A stretch of 45,421 bases of DNA from Streptomyces sp. 150FB (GTDB taxonomy: Bacteria; Actinomycetota; Actinomycetes; Streptomycetales; Streptomycetaceae), in contig NZ_JTHL01000001.1 of NCBI RefSeq assembly GCF_000818195.1, forward strand, positions 3,676,267 through 3,721,687, in the 5' to 3' direction. The notes beneath the pieces are model-generated. The model did no database searches. It had not been told where the DNA came from and was given only the letters and a program-made list of their open reading frames with translations. Shown here one piece after another: positions 27,657 through 34,728 of the stretch. Position numbers and translations under genes: made by a program. Each line of letters begins with the position of its first letter. Within the stretch, counting starts at the first letter, position 1.

Positions 27657-27705
27657 CGTCAACCATAGGTTGACGATAGGGAATCGTCAACCCGTCGTTG
27701 ACGAT
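27657..27705. promoter_or_regulatory. Double inverted-repeat operator and promoter of the HTH/Clp-N gene
   Basis: Two perfect inverted repeats share the half-site CGTCAAC/GTTGACG: CGTCAACC-ATA-GGTTGACG (27657-27675) and ATCGTCAAC-N5-GTTGACGAT (27683-27705). On the minus strand TTGACG (27690-27685) and TATGGT (27667-27662) form a promoter with a 17-base spacer, and ATG 27655 follows six bases later. One repeat covers the -10 and the other the -35, an arrangement expected for tight autorepression. Confidence 0.7.
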
Positions 27706-27740
27706 CAACGCGGCCTCATCGGACCTCGCTCAGCCCTCGC

Positions 27741-28973
27741 TCAGACCTCGACCCGCAGTTCGCGCGGCCCCCTGATCACGTACCCCTCGTTCCACTCCGG
27801 CTCCTCCGTCAGCCGCAGCTCCGGCGCACGGCGCAGCAACGCCCCGAAGGACGCGCCGAGTTCGAGCCGGGCGAGCGGTGCGCCCAGGCAGTAGTGGATG
27901 CCCGCGCCGAACGCCAGATGCGGGTTCTCCGGGCGCCCGAGGTCCAGCAGGTCGGGACGGTCGAAGCGGGCCGGGTCCCGGTGCGCCGAGCCGAAGAGCA
28001 GGGCCACCTCGCTGCCGCGCGGGATGACCGTACCGCCGACCTCGATGTCGTCGAGCACCCAGCGCTCGAACATCTGGAGCGGGGTGTCGAAGCGCAGCAA
28101 CTCCTCGACGGCCGTGGGCAGAAGCGCCTCGGGCGCGGCGCGCAGCCTCGCCAGTTCGGCGGGGTGGCGGAAGAGGGTCAGCCAGCCGTTGGAGGTGGTG
28201 TTGACGGTGGCCTCGTGCCCCGCGTTGAGCAGCAGCACGCAGGTGGAGATCATCTCCTGCTCGGTCAGCCGGTCCTCGTCGTCGTGGGCGATCGTCAGCG
28301 CGGTGATCAGGTCGTCGCCCGGCGACCGGCGGCGCTCCTCGATCAGCCCGCGCAGATACGCGCTGAACTCCACCGAGGCCTCGACCGCACGGCGGGCCGC
28401 CTCCTCCCCCGGGTTCAGCTCGAACATCCCGACGATCGCCGACGACCAGGGCCGCAGCAGCGCGCGGTCCGCCTCGGGGACACCCAGCATCTCGGCGATC
28501 ACGGCGACGGGCAGCGGCTCGGCCACCGAGGCGACGAGGTCGCCGCCCCCGTCGGCGACGAAGCGCTCCACCAGGTCCTCGGCGAGCCGGGTGACCGTCG
28601 GGGCCAGCCGCTCGACCGTGCGCGGCGTGAACGCCATGGAGACCAGGCGGCGGATACGGGTGTGGTCGGGCGCTTCGAGGTCGAGCAGACCGTGACCGTT
28701 GAGGGTGGTGAACGGCTCGTGCGCGGGCGGCGGCGCCGGGCGCCCGAACTCCTCGTGGCTGAAGCGGTGCAGGTACGTACGGCCGAGGCGGCGGTCGCGC
28801 AGCAGGGCGCGGACGTCCTCGTAGTGCGGGACGAGCCACTGGTCGGACCGGTCGAAATAGAGCGCGCGCCCGTGCGAGCGCAGCTCCGCGTAGGCCGGGT
28901 ACGGGTCGGCCACGAAGGACGGCAGCCACGGGTCGAAGGCGTCGGTGGGGAGGGGAACGGGCGCGGGGCTCAT
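27741..28973 (-). CDS. Cytochrome P450
   Basis: This 410-residue bacterial class I P450 has an I-helix LLNAGHEATVNT, a K-helix EELLRF and a heme loop FGAGIHYCLGAPLARLE with Cys362. LNGHGLLDLEAPDHTRIRR is the C-helix region. It needs a ferredoxin and reductase; a ferredoxin gene lies 1.8 kb upstream beside another P450. Substrate is unknown; it is not in an obvious biosynthetic cluster. ATG 28973 is preceded by TACGCT at 28986-28981, seven bases away, so the message may be leaderless. It may be read together with the HTH/Clp-N gene, although that has its own promoter. Confidence 0.93.
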   Translation of the reverse strand: MSPAPVPLPTDAFDPWLPSFVADPYPAYAELRSHGRALYFDRSDQWLVPHYEDVRALLRDRRLGRTYLHRFSHEEFGRPAPPPAHEPFTTLNGHGLLDLEAPDHTRIRRLVSMAFTPRTVERLAPTVTRLAEDLVERFVADGGGDLVASVAEPLPVAVIAEMLGVPEADRALLRPWSSAIVGMFELNPGEEAARRAVEASVEFSAYLRGLIEERRRSPGDDLITALTIAHDDEDRLTEQEMISTCVLLLNAGHEATVNTTSNGWLTLFRHPAELARLRAAPEALLPTAVEELLRFDTPLQMFERWVLDDIEVGGTVIPRGSEVALLFGSAHRDPARFDRPDLLDLGRPENPHLAFGAGIHYCLGAPLARLELGASFGALLRRAPELRLTEEPEWNEGYVIRGPRELRVEV

Positions 28974-28980
28974 ACCTGCG

Positions 28981-28986
28981 AGCGTA
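28981..28986 (-). promoter_or_regulatory. -10 element, leaderless promoter of the P450 gene
   Basis: On the minus strand TACGCT ends seven bases before ATG 28973. It fits TAnnnT; no clear -35 is seen. Confidence 0.4.
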
Positions 28987-29095
28987 ACGGGGCCCCGCGA
29001 GCCGCCCTCCGTGCGTACCGGCGTACGGGCTTGCTCAGCGCGTAGCGGCTTGCCTCAGCGCGACCGGCCCCCGGCGTACGGGCTTACCGGCTTGC

Positions 29096-29683
29096 TCAGC
29101 CCTTCAGCTCCGCACCCTTCGCCACCAGCTCGTCCAGCATGACGACAACGCTCTTCTCCTGGGAGTCGCGCGGGGTGAACCGGGTCATCTCCTCGAAGTC
29201 GCCGTTGAAGTTCAGCTCGACCGCCGAGGGCACGCCCGTGATCTCGACACTGGTCAGGACCTGCCGGAGGTGCGCGACGGAGCGGGCGCCGCCGCCGAAG
29301 CCGTAACCGACGAAGCCCGCGGCCTTGCCGCTCCACTCGGTGAAGAGGAAGTCCACGGCGTCCTTGAGCACACCGGGGAACGATCCGTTGTACTCCGGGG
29401 TGACGAAGACGTACGCGTCGAACGAGCCGATCTTCTCGGCCCACGCGCGGGTGTGCGGCTGGCTGTACCCCTGGGCGCCGCGCGGCGGTACGGGCTCGTC
29501 CATGTGGGGCAGCGCGTAGTCGGCGATGTCCACGACCTCGAAGGCCGCGTCCGTGCGCGCTTCGGCTATGCCCTTGACCCACTGGGCCACGGCGTCGGCC
29601 TTCCGGCCGGGACGTGTGGTGCCCACGATGATCGCCACCTTCAACACGGCGGTGCTGGTGGCCTGTTCGGCTGCGAGACTCAT
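29096..29683 (-). CDS. NADPH-dependent FMN reductase
   Basis: This 195-residue flavodoxin-fold protein has an FMN-phosphate loop IIVGTTRPGRKADAVA and the typical VFVTPEYNGSFPGVLKDAVD segment. A Gly-rich GYGFGGGARSVAHL follows. It reduces FMN or quinones with NAD(P)H. A Shine-Dalgarno GAAAGG lies about ten bases before ATG 29683. The first 14 residues are a flexible leader. It is divergent from a TetR gene with a clear palindrome between them, which makes it the likely target of that repressor. Confidence 0.92.
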   Translation of the reverse strand: MSLAAEQATSTAVLKVAIIVGTTRPGRKADAVAQWVKGIAEARTDAAFEVVDIADYALPHMDEPVPPRGAQGYSQPHTRAWAEKIGSFDAYVFVTPEYNGSFPGVLKDAVDFLFTEWSGKAAGFVGYGFGGGARSVAHLRQVLTSVEITGVPSAVELNFNGDFEEMTRFTPRDSQEKSVVVMLDELVAKGAELKG

Positions 29684-29811
29684 GCGAGTGGTGCCTTTCG
29701 GGAAGCGCCTACGTCAGGGAGGCCGGGCGGCGTCGCCGACGGACGGCGTGGTCACAGCGGGGGGACTGACCGGCGTGGGGACCGCGTCATTCGCGGAGTC
29801 AGCCTGTATTT

Positions 29812-29841
29812 CAGACTTCAGTCTGTCAAACGAAATAGGAT
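29812..29841 (+). promoter_or_regulatory. TetR operator palindrome and leaderless -10
   Basis: The perfect palindrome CAGACT-TC-AGTCTG (29812-29825) lies in the -35 zone of TAGGAT (29836-29841). TAGGAT is the classic Streptomyces -10 and ends seven bases before ATG 29849. The position suits autorepression by the TetR protein and control of the divergent FMN reductase. Confidence 0.65.
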
Positions 29842-29848
29842 GCGACGC

Positions 29849-30517
29849 ATGGCCCCCCGTAAATACGAGCAGAGGCGCCGCGCCGAAGCGGCGGGAGAGA
29901 CCCGGCGCCGCATTCTCGACGCGGTCTACGACCGGATCGGCGAGGCGCCGTCGGAGCCGGTCAGCATCGACCACATCGCCCGGCAGGCCTGCGTGGCCCG
30001 CCCCACCGTCTACCTGGTCTTCGGCTCACGCGCCGGGCTGTTCGACGCGGTCGGGGCCGATCTCCTGGATCGCGGCGGCTTCGCACGCGTGCTGGAGTCG
30101 GCGTACGCCTCCGACGCCCGGGACAGCCTGCGCCGCGGCATCCGGGGAGTGGTCGAGATGTACGCGGCGCACCGGGACGTGCTGCGCGTACTGACCTCGA
30201 TGGCGCTCCTCGACGCGGCCGCGGTGGGAGGGGCGGTCCAGCGGATGGAGGAGGGCAGGTCGTGCGGGATGACCGGGCTCGCCCAACGCCTCGCCGACCA
30301 GGGCCTGTTGCTCCCGGAGGTCAGCAAGGGGCAAGCGGCGGACCTGCTCTGGCTGCTGACGAGCTTCGACAGCTTCGACCTGCTGTACACGGGGAAGGCC
30401 CGGCCGGCCGACAGCGTCGCGCTGACGCTGATCACGACCGCCGAGCGGACTCTGTGCCGGGGTGCCGACGGTGATGCCCCGGAGAAGAACGGCGGTACGG
30501 ACGCGGCGCGGCCCTGA
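29849..30517 (+). CDS. TetR-family regulator, divergent from FMN reductase
   Basis: This 222-residue protein has a basic N-terminus (APRKYEQRRRAEAAGETRRR) before the TetR DNA-binding domain with SIDHIARQACVARPTVYLVFGSRAGLFDAV. The rest is a helical ligand domain with no recognised ligand. ATG 29849 is chosen over ATG 29840 because of the TAGGAT spacing. The stop codon lies inside the stem of the terminator that follows. It should control itself and the divergent FMN reductase gene. Confidence 0.9.
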   Translation: MAPRKYEQRRRAEAAGETRRRILDAVYDRIGEAPSEPVSIDHIARQACVARPTVYLVFGSRAGLFDAVGADLLDRGGFARVLESAYASDARDSLRRGIRGVVEMYAAHRDVLRVLTSMALLDAAAVGGAVQRMEEGRSCGMTGLAQRLADQGLLLPEVSKGQAADLLWLLTSFDSFDLLYTGKARPADSVALTLITTAERTLCRGADGDAPEKNGGTDAARP

Positions 30518-30542
30518 CCCCGGCGTGCGCCGGGGTCAGGGC
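30511..30542. terminator. Bidirectional terminator between TetR and ferredoxin genes
   Basis: A perfect 15-base stem (30511-30525 with 30528-30542) has a two-base TG loop. The TGA of the TetR gene (30515-30517) lies within the left arm. It sits between convergent genes and can serve both strands. Confidence 0.85.
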
Positions 30543-30555
30543 CGCTGCCGGGTGG

Positions 30556-30783
30556 TCAGGGGCGGGGCCCCAGCACCTTCCCCGATGACGCGTCCGTCAC
30601 CGTGATGGCCTCGGCGGGACACGAGTCGGCGGCGTCGAGCAGTACCTCCTGAGGCTCGGAGTCCTCCGCCCCCGGGACCACGTTCGCCGTGGCGCGGTCG
30701 AGCGCGAACCGCTCGGGCGCCAGCGCGACGCACATGCCGGAGCCGATACAGGCGTGCTCGTCCACTTCCAGATGCCAGGTCAT
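30556..30783 (-). CDS. P450-associated [3Fe-4S]-type ferredoxin
   Basis: This protein has 75 residues from ATG 30783; ATG 30798 would add MGING and has no better ribosome site. The cluster motif is HACIGSGMCVALAP with the second usual Cys position replaced by Gly, followed by SCPAEAI. This pattern is typical of ferredoxins that feed actinobacterial P450s. It lies 100 bases after the P450 gene at 30884-32089 on the same strand, so it is that enzyme's likely electron donor and may also serve the P450 at 27741. Confidence 0.9.
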   Translation of the reverse strand: MTWHLEVDEHACIGSGMCVALAPERFALDRATANVVPGAEDSEPQEVLLDAADSCPAEAITVTDASSGKVLGPRP

Positions 30784-30805
30784 ACCGTTGATCCCCATTC
30801 GCCGT

Positions 30806-30870
30806 TCACGGAACGTCGTTCACGAACGCCGTTCACCGTGCGTCACTCGTCACTCGTCACCCGCCGGGCC
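30806..30870 (-). repeat. Short repeats between P450 and ferredoxin genes
   Basis: The 85-base gap holds CGTTCAC repeated (near 30809, 30819 and 30830) with GAACG in the opposite sense, then CGTCACT/CGTCAC repeated three times (about 30841-30860). The inverted CGTTCAC/GAACG elements can fold into small hairpins and could lower ferredoxin expression relative to the P450. No gene is seen. Confidence 0.55.
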
Positions 30871-30883
30871 GTCGCGCACCCGT

Positions 30884-32089
30884 TCACCAGGTGACGGGCA
30901 TCCTGCTGGGCGCCCGTACGAGCATCTCGTCCTTCCACTCGACCTCTCCGGCGACCCGCAGCTCCGGCATCTTCGTCACCAGAGCGCGCAGCGCCTCATG
31001 CAGTTCGAGCCGGGCCAACTGCGCGCCCAGACAGTGGTGTACACCATGCCCGAAGCCGAGATGCTGGTTGGCCTCGCGGTCGAAACGGATCTCGTCCGGG
31101 TCGTCGAACTTGCGCGGGTCCCGGTTGGCGGCTCCGACGGCGACGAGCACCGGCTCGCCCTTCTTGACGAGTACGCCGCCGACCTCCACGTCCTCCGTGG
31201 CGTACCGGGCGAATCCGCCGCCCACGCCCAGCGGGACGAACCGCGTCAACTCCTCGACCGCGCTGGGGATCAGCTCGGGGTCGTCCACCAACCGCTGCCA
31301 CTCGTCGGGGTGTTCGAGGAGGACCGTGACGAAGTTCGGGATCTGGGAGGCCGTTGTCTCGTGTCCGGCGATGAGGATGGCGATGCACAGGTTCACGAGC
31401 TCCAGCTCGGTGAGCCTGTCCTTGGCGTCCCTGGCCTCGATCAGCGCCGACATCAGGTCGTCCTGCGGCTCGGCCCTGCGTACGGCGACATGCTCCGCGA
31501 TGTACGAGCGCAGCCCCTCGACGTTGTCCCGCTGCTGCTCCGGGGTGAGGTTGCTGGTCGACATGGCCGCGTCGCTCCAGACCCGGAACTTCGGCCGGTC
31601 GCCGGCCGGGACACCGAGCAGTTCGCAGATGACGGCGACGGGGAGCGGCAGCGCGAAGTCCTCGACGAGGTCGGCCGGACCGCCCTTCGCGATCAGCCCG
31701 TCGACCAGATCCTCGGTCAACTTCCGTACCCAGGGCTGCAATCCGTTCACCTGGTGCTTGGTGAACGCGCGCGAGACCAGCGTGCGCAGCCGGGTGTGGT
31801 GGGGCGGGTCCATGGAGAGGATGCTCTCGCTGTTGGGCATCGACCGGTGGCGGGGTTCGTCCTTCTGCAACGCCATCGCCCGGGAGAAGCGGAGGTCGCC
31901 GAGGACGAGGCGGACATCGGCGTAGCGCGTGGCGAGCCAGGCGGGTTCGCCGTGCGGCATCTGGACGCGGATCATGCCTTCGGCGTCCTGTGAGGCCGCG
32001 TACGCCTCGTGCATGTCGAGGCCGACCTGGTTGTTGAAGGGGTAGGCGACGGGTGCGGGGGGTGTGGTGCTCGTCAAGGTGACTCCCAC
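30884..32089 (-). CDS. Cytochrome P450 with adjacent ferredoxin
   Basis: This 401-residue P450 has an I-helix LIAGHETTASQIP, a K-helix EELTRF and a heme loop FGHGVHHCLGAQLARLE with Cys353. The C-helix region reads SMDPPHHTRLRTLVSRAFT. It resembles CYP105-like enzymes of xenobiotic or secondary metabolism, but the subfamily cannot be set by eye. The start is given as GTG 32089; TTG 32077 with GGGAG five bases before it is an equally good choice. It probably forms an operon with the ferredoxin gene and is divergent from a TetR gene. Confidence 0.92.
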   Translation of the reverse strand: MGVTLTSTTPPAPVAYPFNNQVGLDMHEAYAASQDAEGMIRVQMPHGEPAWLATRYADVRLVLGDLRFSRAMALQKDEPRHRSMPNSESILSMDPPHHTRLRTLVSRAFTKHQVNGLQPWVRKLTEDLVDGLIAKGGPADLVEDFALPLPVAVICELLGVPAGDRPKFRVWSDAAMSTSNLTPEQQRDNVEGLRSYIAEHVAVRRAEPQDDLMSALIEARDAKDRLTELELVNLCIAILIAGHETTASQIPNFVTVLLEHPDEWQRLVDDPELIPSAVEELTRFVPLGVGGGFARYATEDVEVGGVLVKKGEPVLVAVGAANRDPRKFDDPDEIRFDREANQHLGFGHGVHHCLGAQLARLELHEALRALVTKMPELRVAGEVEWKDEMLVRAPSRMPVTW

Positions 32090-32134
32090 TCAGATGGTGC
32101 GTGTGGTGCGCGCGGGGAAGCAGCGCCCGGAGTA

Positions 32135-32152
32135 TGCAAGCAGGCGCTTACA
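32135..32152. promoter_or_regulatory. Candidate TetR operator between P450 and TetR genes
   Basis: TGCAAGC-AGGC-GCTTACA is an 18-base near-palindrome with one mismatched pair, in the 141-base gap between the divergent P450 and TetR starts. The AAGC-N4-GCTT core is of the usual TetR operator size. Confidence 0.5.
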
Positions 32153-32230
32153 ACGCTAGGCAGAGCCTCAGAAGGCGTCAAGACGGCCGGGTCCCCGGCT
32201 CCGGGCGCTACGGTGTGCGCGGGAGGGAAC

Positions 32231-32830
32231 ATGGCCGAAATCCGTCAGCCGCACGAGCCCCGCCGCGCCGGGGAACCCCGGCGCAGGGACTCGGCCGCGA
32301 CGAGGCTGGCGCTGCTCGACGCCGCCGCTGATCTGTTCGCCGAGCGCGGCTTCGCTCGTACCACCGTGCGGGACATCGCCGACCGGGCCGGGGCGAACCA
32401 GTCGTTGCTTTTCCGCTACTTCGGCTCGAAAGCGGCCGTCTTCGAAGCGGTCGCGGCCCGGGAGGGGCGCGAGCAGCTCGACTGCACCCCGATGGAGAAA
32501 CTGCTGGACTCCTCGCTGCGCGCGATACTCCGCGAGGAGCCGGGGCACCGCCGCGACCACACGATGGTGACCCTGCTGCGCTCGCTGGGCAGCGAGGGGC
32601 CCGCCGCCGACATCGCCCATCAGCTCGGCGACGAGTACGCGAGCGCGCTCGCCACGCTCACGGACTCGCCCGACGCCGCGCTCCGCGCGCAACTGGTCCT
32701 GGCGTGGCTGGTCGGGATCGGTGTCGTACGCGATGTGAGCCGGATGGAACCGCTCGCGGGAGCGGCGGCCGACGACGTCTGCGCACTATTCTTGACGGCG
32801 GCCCGCACGCTCCTCGAGCGTACGGAGTGA
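32231..32830 (+). CDS. TetR-family regulator, divergent from P450/ferredoxin
   Basis: This 199-residue protein has a TetR HTH TTVRDIADRAGANQSLLFRYFGSKAAVFEAV after a typical LLDAAADLFAERGFA helix. The ligand domain is helical, ending LFLTAARTLLERTE. The Shine-Dalgarno GGGAGGGA is strong. It is placed to repress the divergent P450-ferredoxin pair and would sense a substrate or product of that enzyme. Confidence 0.9.
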   Translation: MAEIRQPHEPRRAGEPRRRDSAATRLALLDAAADLFAERGFARTTVRDIADRAGANQSLLFRYFGSKAAVFEAVAAREGREQLDCTPMEKLLDSSLRAILREEPGHRRDHTMVTLLRSLGSEGPAADIAHQLGDEYASALATLTDSPDAALRAQLVLAWLVGIGVVRDVSRMEPLAGAAADDVCALFLTAARTLLERTE

Positions 32831-32841
32831 TCACGGCAAGG

Positions 32842-32890
32842 CCATGGCGGGACCACGCCGGAACGTCGGCGCGTCCATGGCGGGACCACG
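32842..32890 (+). repeat. 16-base direct repeat upstream of the GNAT gene
   Basis: CCATGGCGGGACCACG occurs at 32842-32857 and 32875-32890, 33 bases apart. Each copy carries an ATG in the GNAT reading frame, so the duplication extends the upstream open frame; the real start is probably the later ATG 32907. Confidence 0.85.
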
Positions 32891-32906
32891 GACAGCGGGG
32901 ACGCGG

Positions 32907-33566
32907 ATGACGGCTGTACCGACCACAACTCTGCGCGCGGAGGCGACAGCCGCCGAGCCCGCTCTGCTGCTACGGCCCTGGGAGCGGCGGGACGCCGAGG
33001 CGCTGATCGAGGTGTACCGCGATCCGCTGCTGCGCGAGCAGACCAGGATGCCGGTGGCCAGCCCCGAGGACGCCGCGCGGTGGGTGGATGTGCACGAGCG
33101 CGGATGGGCGAGCGGGGACCGGGTGTCCTTCGCGGTCTTCGAGGAGCCGGCGGAGATCCGTTCGGCGGGCGGTTCGGGGACCGGCTCGGGGAACGCTTCG
33201 GCGGACGGCTCGGGGAAGGCTTCGACCGACGGCGGGCTGGTGGGTCATGTCGTGCTCAAGCGCGACGACCCCGGGGCGCCGACGGCCGAGGTCGGCTACT
33301 GGACGGCTGCCGCCGCGCGCGGCCACGGGGTGGCACCGCGCGCCCTGGAGGTGCTCACGACGTGGGCCTTCGAGACGTTCGGCGGCTCCGGCGGTGTCGG
33401 CCGTGTCGGCGGTGTCGACCGGCTGGAACTGCTGCACCAGGTGGACAACCCCGCCTCGTGCCGGGTCGCCGAGAAGACCGGCTACGTCTTCGAGGCGCTG
33501 CTGCCCGCGGCGCCGCCCTCGTACCCCGTGGACGGACACCTCCACGTACGAAGGAGCCACCGATGA
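32907..33566 (+). CDS. GNAT-family N-acetyltransferase
   Basis: This 219-residue protein starts at ATG 32907, with GGGGA just upstream. LLLRPWERRDAEALIEVYRD opens the RimJ-like fold. The acetyl-CoA region is EVGYWTAAAARGHGVAPRAL, and the later strand reads RLELLHQVDNPASCRVAEKTGYVFEALLP. A Gly/Ser-rich insert (about residues 89-110) is unusual. Upstream ATGs in frame at 32844 and 32877 lie in a direct repeat. It overlaps the VOC gene by ATGA. Substrate unknown. Confidence 0.87.
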   Translation: MTAVPTTTLRAEATAAEPALLLRPWERRDAEALIEVYRDPLLREQTRMPVASPEDAARWVDVHERGWASGDRVSFAVFEEPAEIRSAGGSGTGSGNASADGSGKASTDGGLVGHVVLKRDDPGAPTAEVGYWTAAAARGHGVAPRALEVLTTWAFETFGGSGGVGRVGGVDRLELLHQVDNPASCRVAEKTGYVFEALLPAAPPSYPVDGHLHVRRSHR

Positions 33567-33958
33567 GCGTCCGGCGCGTCGTCCCCAACATCCGGACGGG
33601 CACGGCCGAACAGAGCGGGCGGAGCGCCGAGTTCTACGGCCTGCTGGGTTTCGAGGAGGTCATGAACCTCGGCTGGATCACCACCGTCGCCTCGCCCTCC
33701 CACCCCGCGTCCGCGCAGGTCAGCTTTCTGACCGCCGACCTGACCGCGCCCGTCGTCGCCGACATCAGCGTGGAGGTGGACGACGTGGACGCGGTCCACG
33801 CTGCCGTCCTGGCGAGCGGTGCGCAGATCGTGTATCCGCTGCGGGACGAGGAGTGGGGCGTACGGCGCTTCTTCGTACGCGACCCGAACGGCCGCGTGGT
33901 CAATGTCCTCAGCCACCGCGCCGGCGAGTCCGGTACCGGCGCTCAGGAGACCCGCTGA
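33563..33958 (+). CDS. VOC/glyoxalase-superfamily protein
   Basis: This 131-residue single VOC domain has RSAEFYGLLGFEEVMNLGW, DISVEVDDVDAVHAAVLASG and the closing RRFFVRDPNGRVVNVLSH. Metal ligands typical of active glyoxalases are only partly visible, so it could be a resistance or binding protein. The Shine-Dalgarno AAGGAG lies seven bases upstream. It is coupled to the GNAT gene. Confidence 0.88.
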   Translation: MSVRRVVPNIRTGTAEQSGRSAEFYGLLGFEEVMNLGWITTVASPSHPASAQVSFLTADLTAPVVADISVEVDDVDAVHAAVLASGAQIVYPLRDEEWGVRRFFVRDPNGRVVNVLSHRAGESGTGAQETR

Positions 33959-33964
33959 GGCCCC

Positions 33965-33984
33965 GGCGCCGCCCGGCCGGCGCC
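33965..33984. terminator. Probable terminator between convergent VOC and MarR genes
   Basis: GGCGCCG and CGGCGCC enclose a six-base loop, seven bases after the VOC stop and just before the end of the converging MarR gene. Confidence 0.55.
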
Positions 33985-33986
33985 AC

Positions 33987-34652
33987 TCACGCGGCGGGAA
34001 ACGCCTCGCCGCAGTGCCCGCAGCGCGCGGGATCCTGGCTCTCGCCGATACGGCCGCAGGCCGGGCAGACCTGGTCCAGCATGCAGGGCGGTTCGCCACC
34101 CTCGTCCCGCCCCCGCGCGGGCGCCACCACCCGCGACTCGGGGGCCACATCCGCGATGCGCTGCCGCATCGGACGGCGGTCCAGCGCGGCCAGCGTCTCG
34201 CCGACCAGCCGGCTCAGCGAGTACGGCAGCTCAGCCTCCAGCGCCCGCGCCGCCGCCAGCGTCGCCCGCCACTCGGTGTCGACCGCCGGGAGCAGCTCCT
34301 CCGCCTTCGGGGTCAGGCGCACCACCCGACGCCGCGCGTCGTCCTCGTCGGGGGCCAGGACGACCAGGCCGTCCCTGGTCATCCGGGCCACGGTCTGGCT
34401 CGCCGCCGAGTGCGTGACCCCGGTCGCCAGCGCCAGGTCGCTGATCGAGGCGCGGCGGCCCGGGGCGGCGGCGATCTCCCGTACGACCGGGGCGTAGCGG
34501 GGGCGGAAACCGGTCAGGCCGAGGTCCGCGTAGACAGCGGCGACGTCCGTGTCCAGCCGGTCGAGGAGATGGCGCAGCCGCGTACCGAGCAGTTCGGGGC
34601 CGGGCGCCGCCGCCGCGTCCCCGCCCGCGTCCTCGCCCTCATCAGATGTCAT
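33987..34652 (-). CDS. MarR-family regulator with C-terminal zinc ribbon
   Basis: This protein has 221 residues from ATG 34652, which is seven bases after TACATT and so probably on a leaderless message. The HTH is ISDLALATGVTHSAASQTVARMTRDGLVV and the wing DEDDARRRVVRLTPKAEELL. Beyond the normal MarR length a linker (about 165-190) leads to a zinc ribbon: CPACG, then CGHCGEAFP, four Cys in all. The extra ribbon is uncommon for MarR and could sense metal, redox state or bind DNA. It is divergent from the iminopeptidase gene. Confidence 0.88.
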   Translation of the reverse strand: MTSDEGEDAGGDAAAAPGPELLGTRLRHLLDRLDTDVAAVYADLGLTGFRPRYAPVVREIAAAPGRRASISDLALATGVTHSAASQTVARMTRDGLVVLAPDEDDARRRVVRLTPKAEELLPAVDTEWRATLAAARALEAELPYSLSRLVGETLAALDRRPMRQRIADVAPESRVVAPARGRDEGGEPPCMLDQVCPACGRIGESQDPARCGHCGEAFPAA

Positions 34653-34658
34653 GCGATC

Positions 34659-34689
34659 CAATGTAACAGCGCTGTTGTATTGCTAGGGT
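34659..34689. promoter_or_regulatory. MarR operator with divergent promoters
   Basis: A 24-base palindrome CAAT-GT-AACAGCGCTGTT-GT-ATTG (34659-34682) has a perfect 12-base core. On the minus strand it overlaps TACATT (34665-34660), the -10 of the MarR gene. On the plus strand it lies just before TAGGGT (34684-34689), a likely -10 for the iminopeptidase gene. A bound MarR dimer would block both. Confidence 0.7.
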
Positions 34690-34728
34690 CGGGCCTCCCG
34701 CATCCCTCAACTCACCCCAGGGGCCCCG

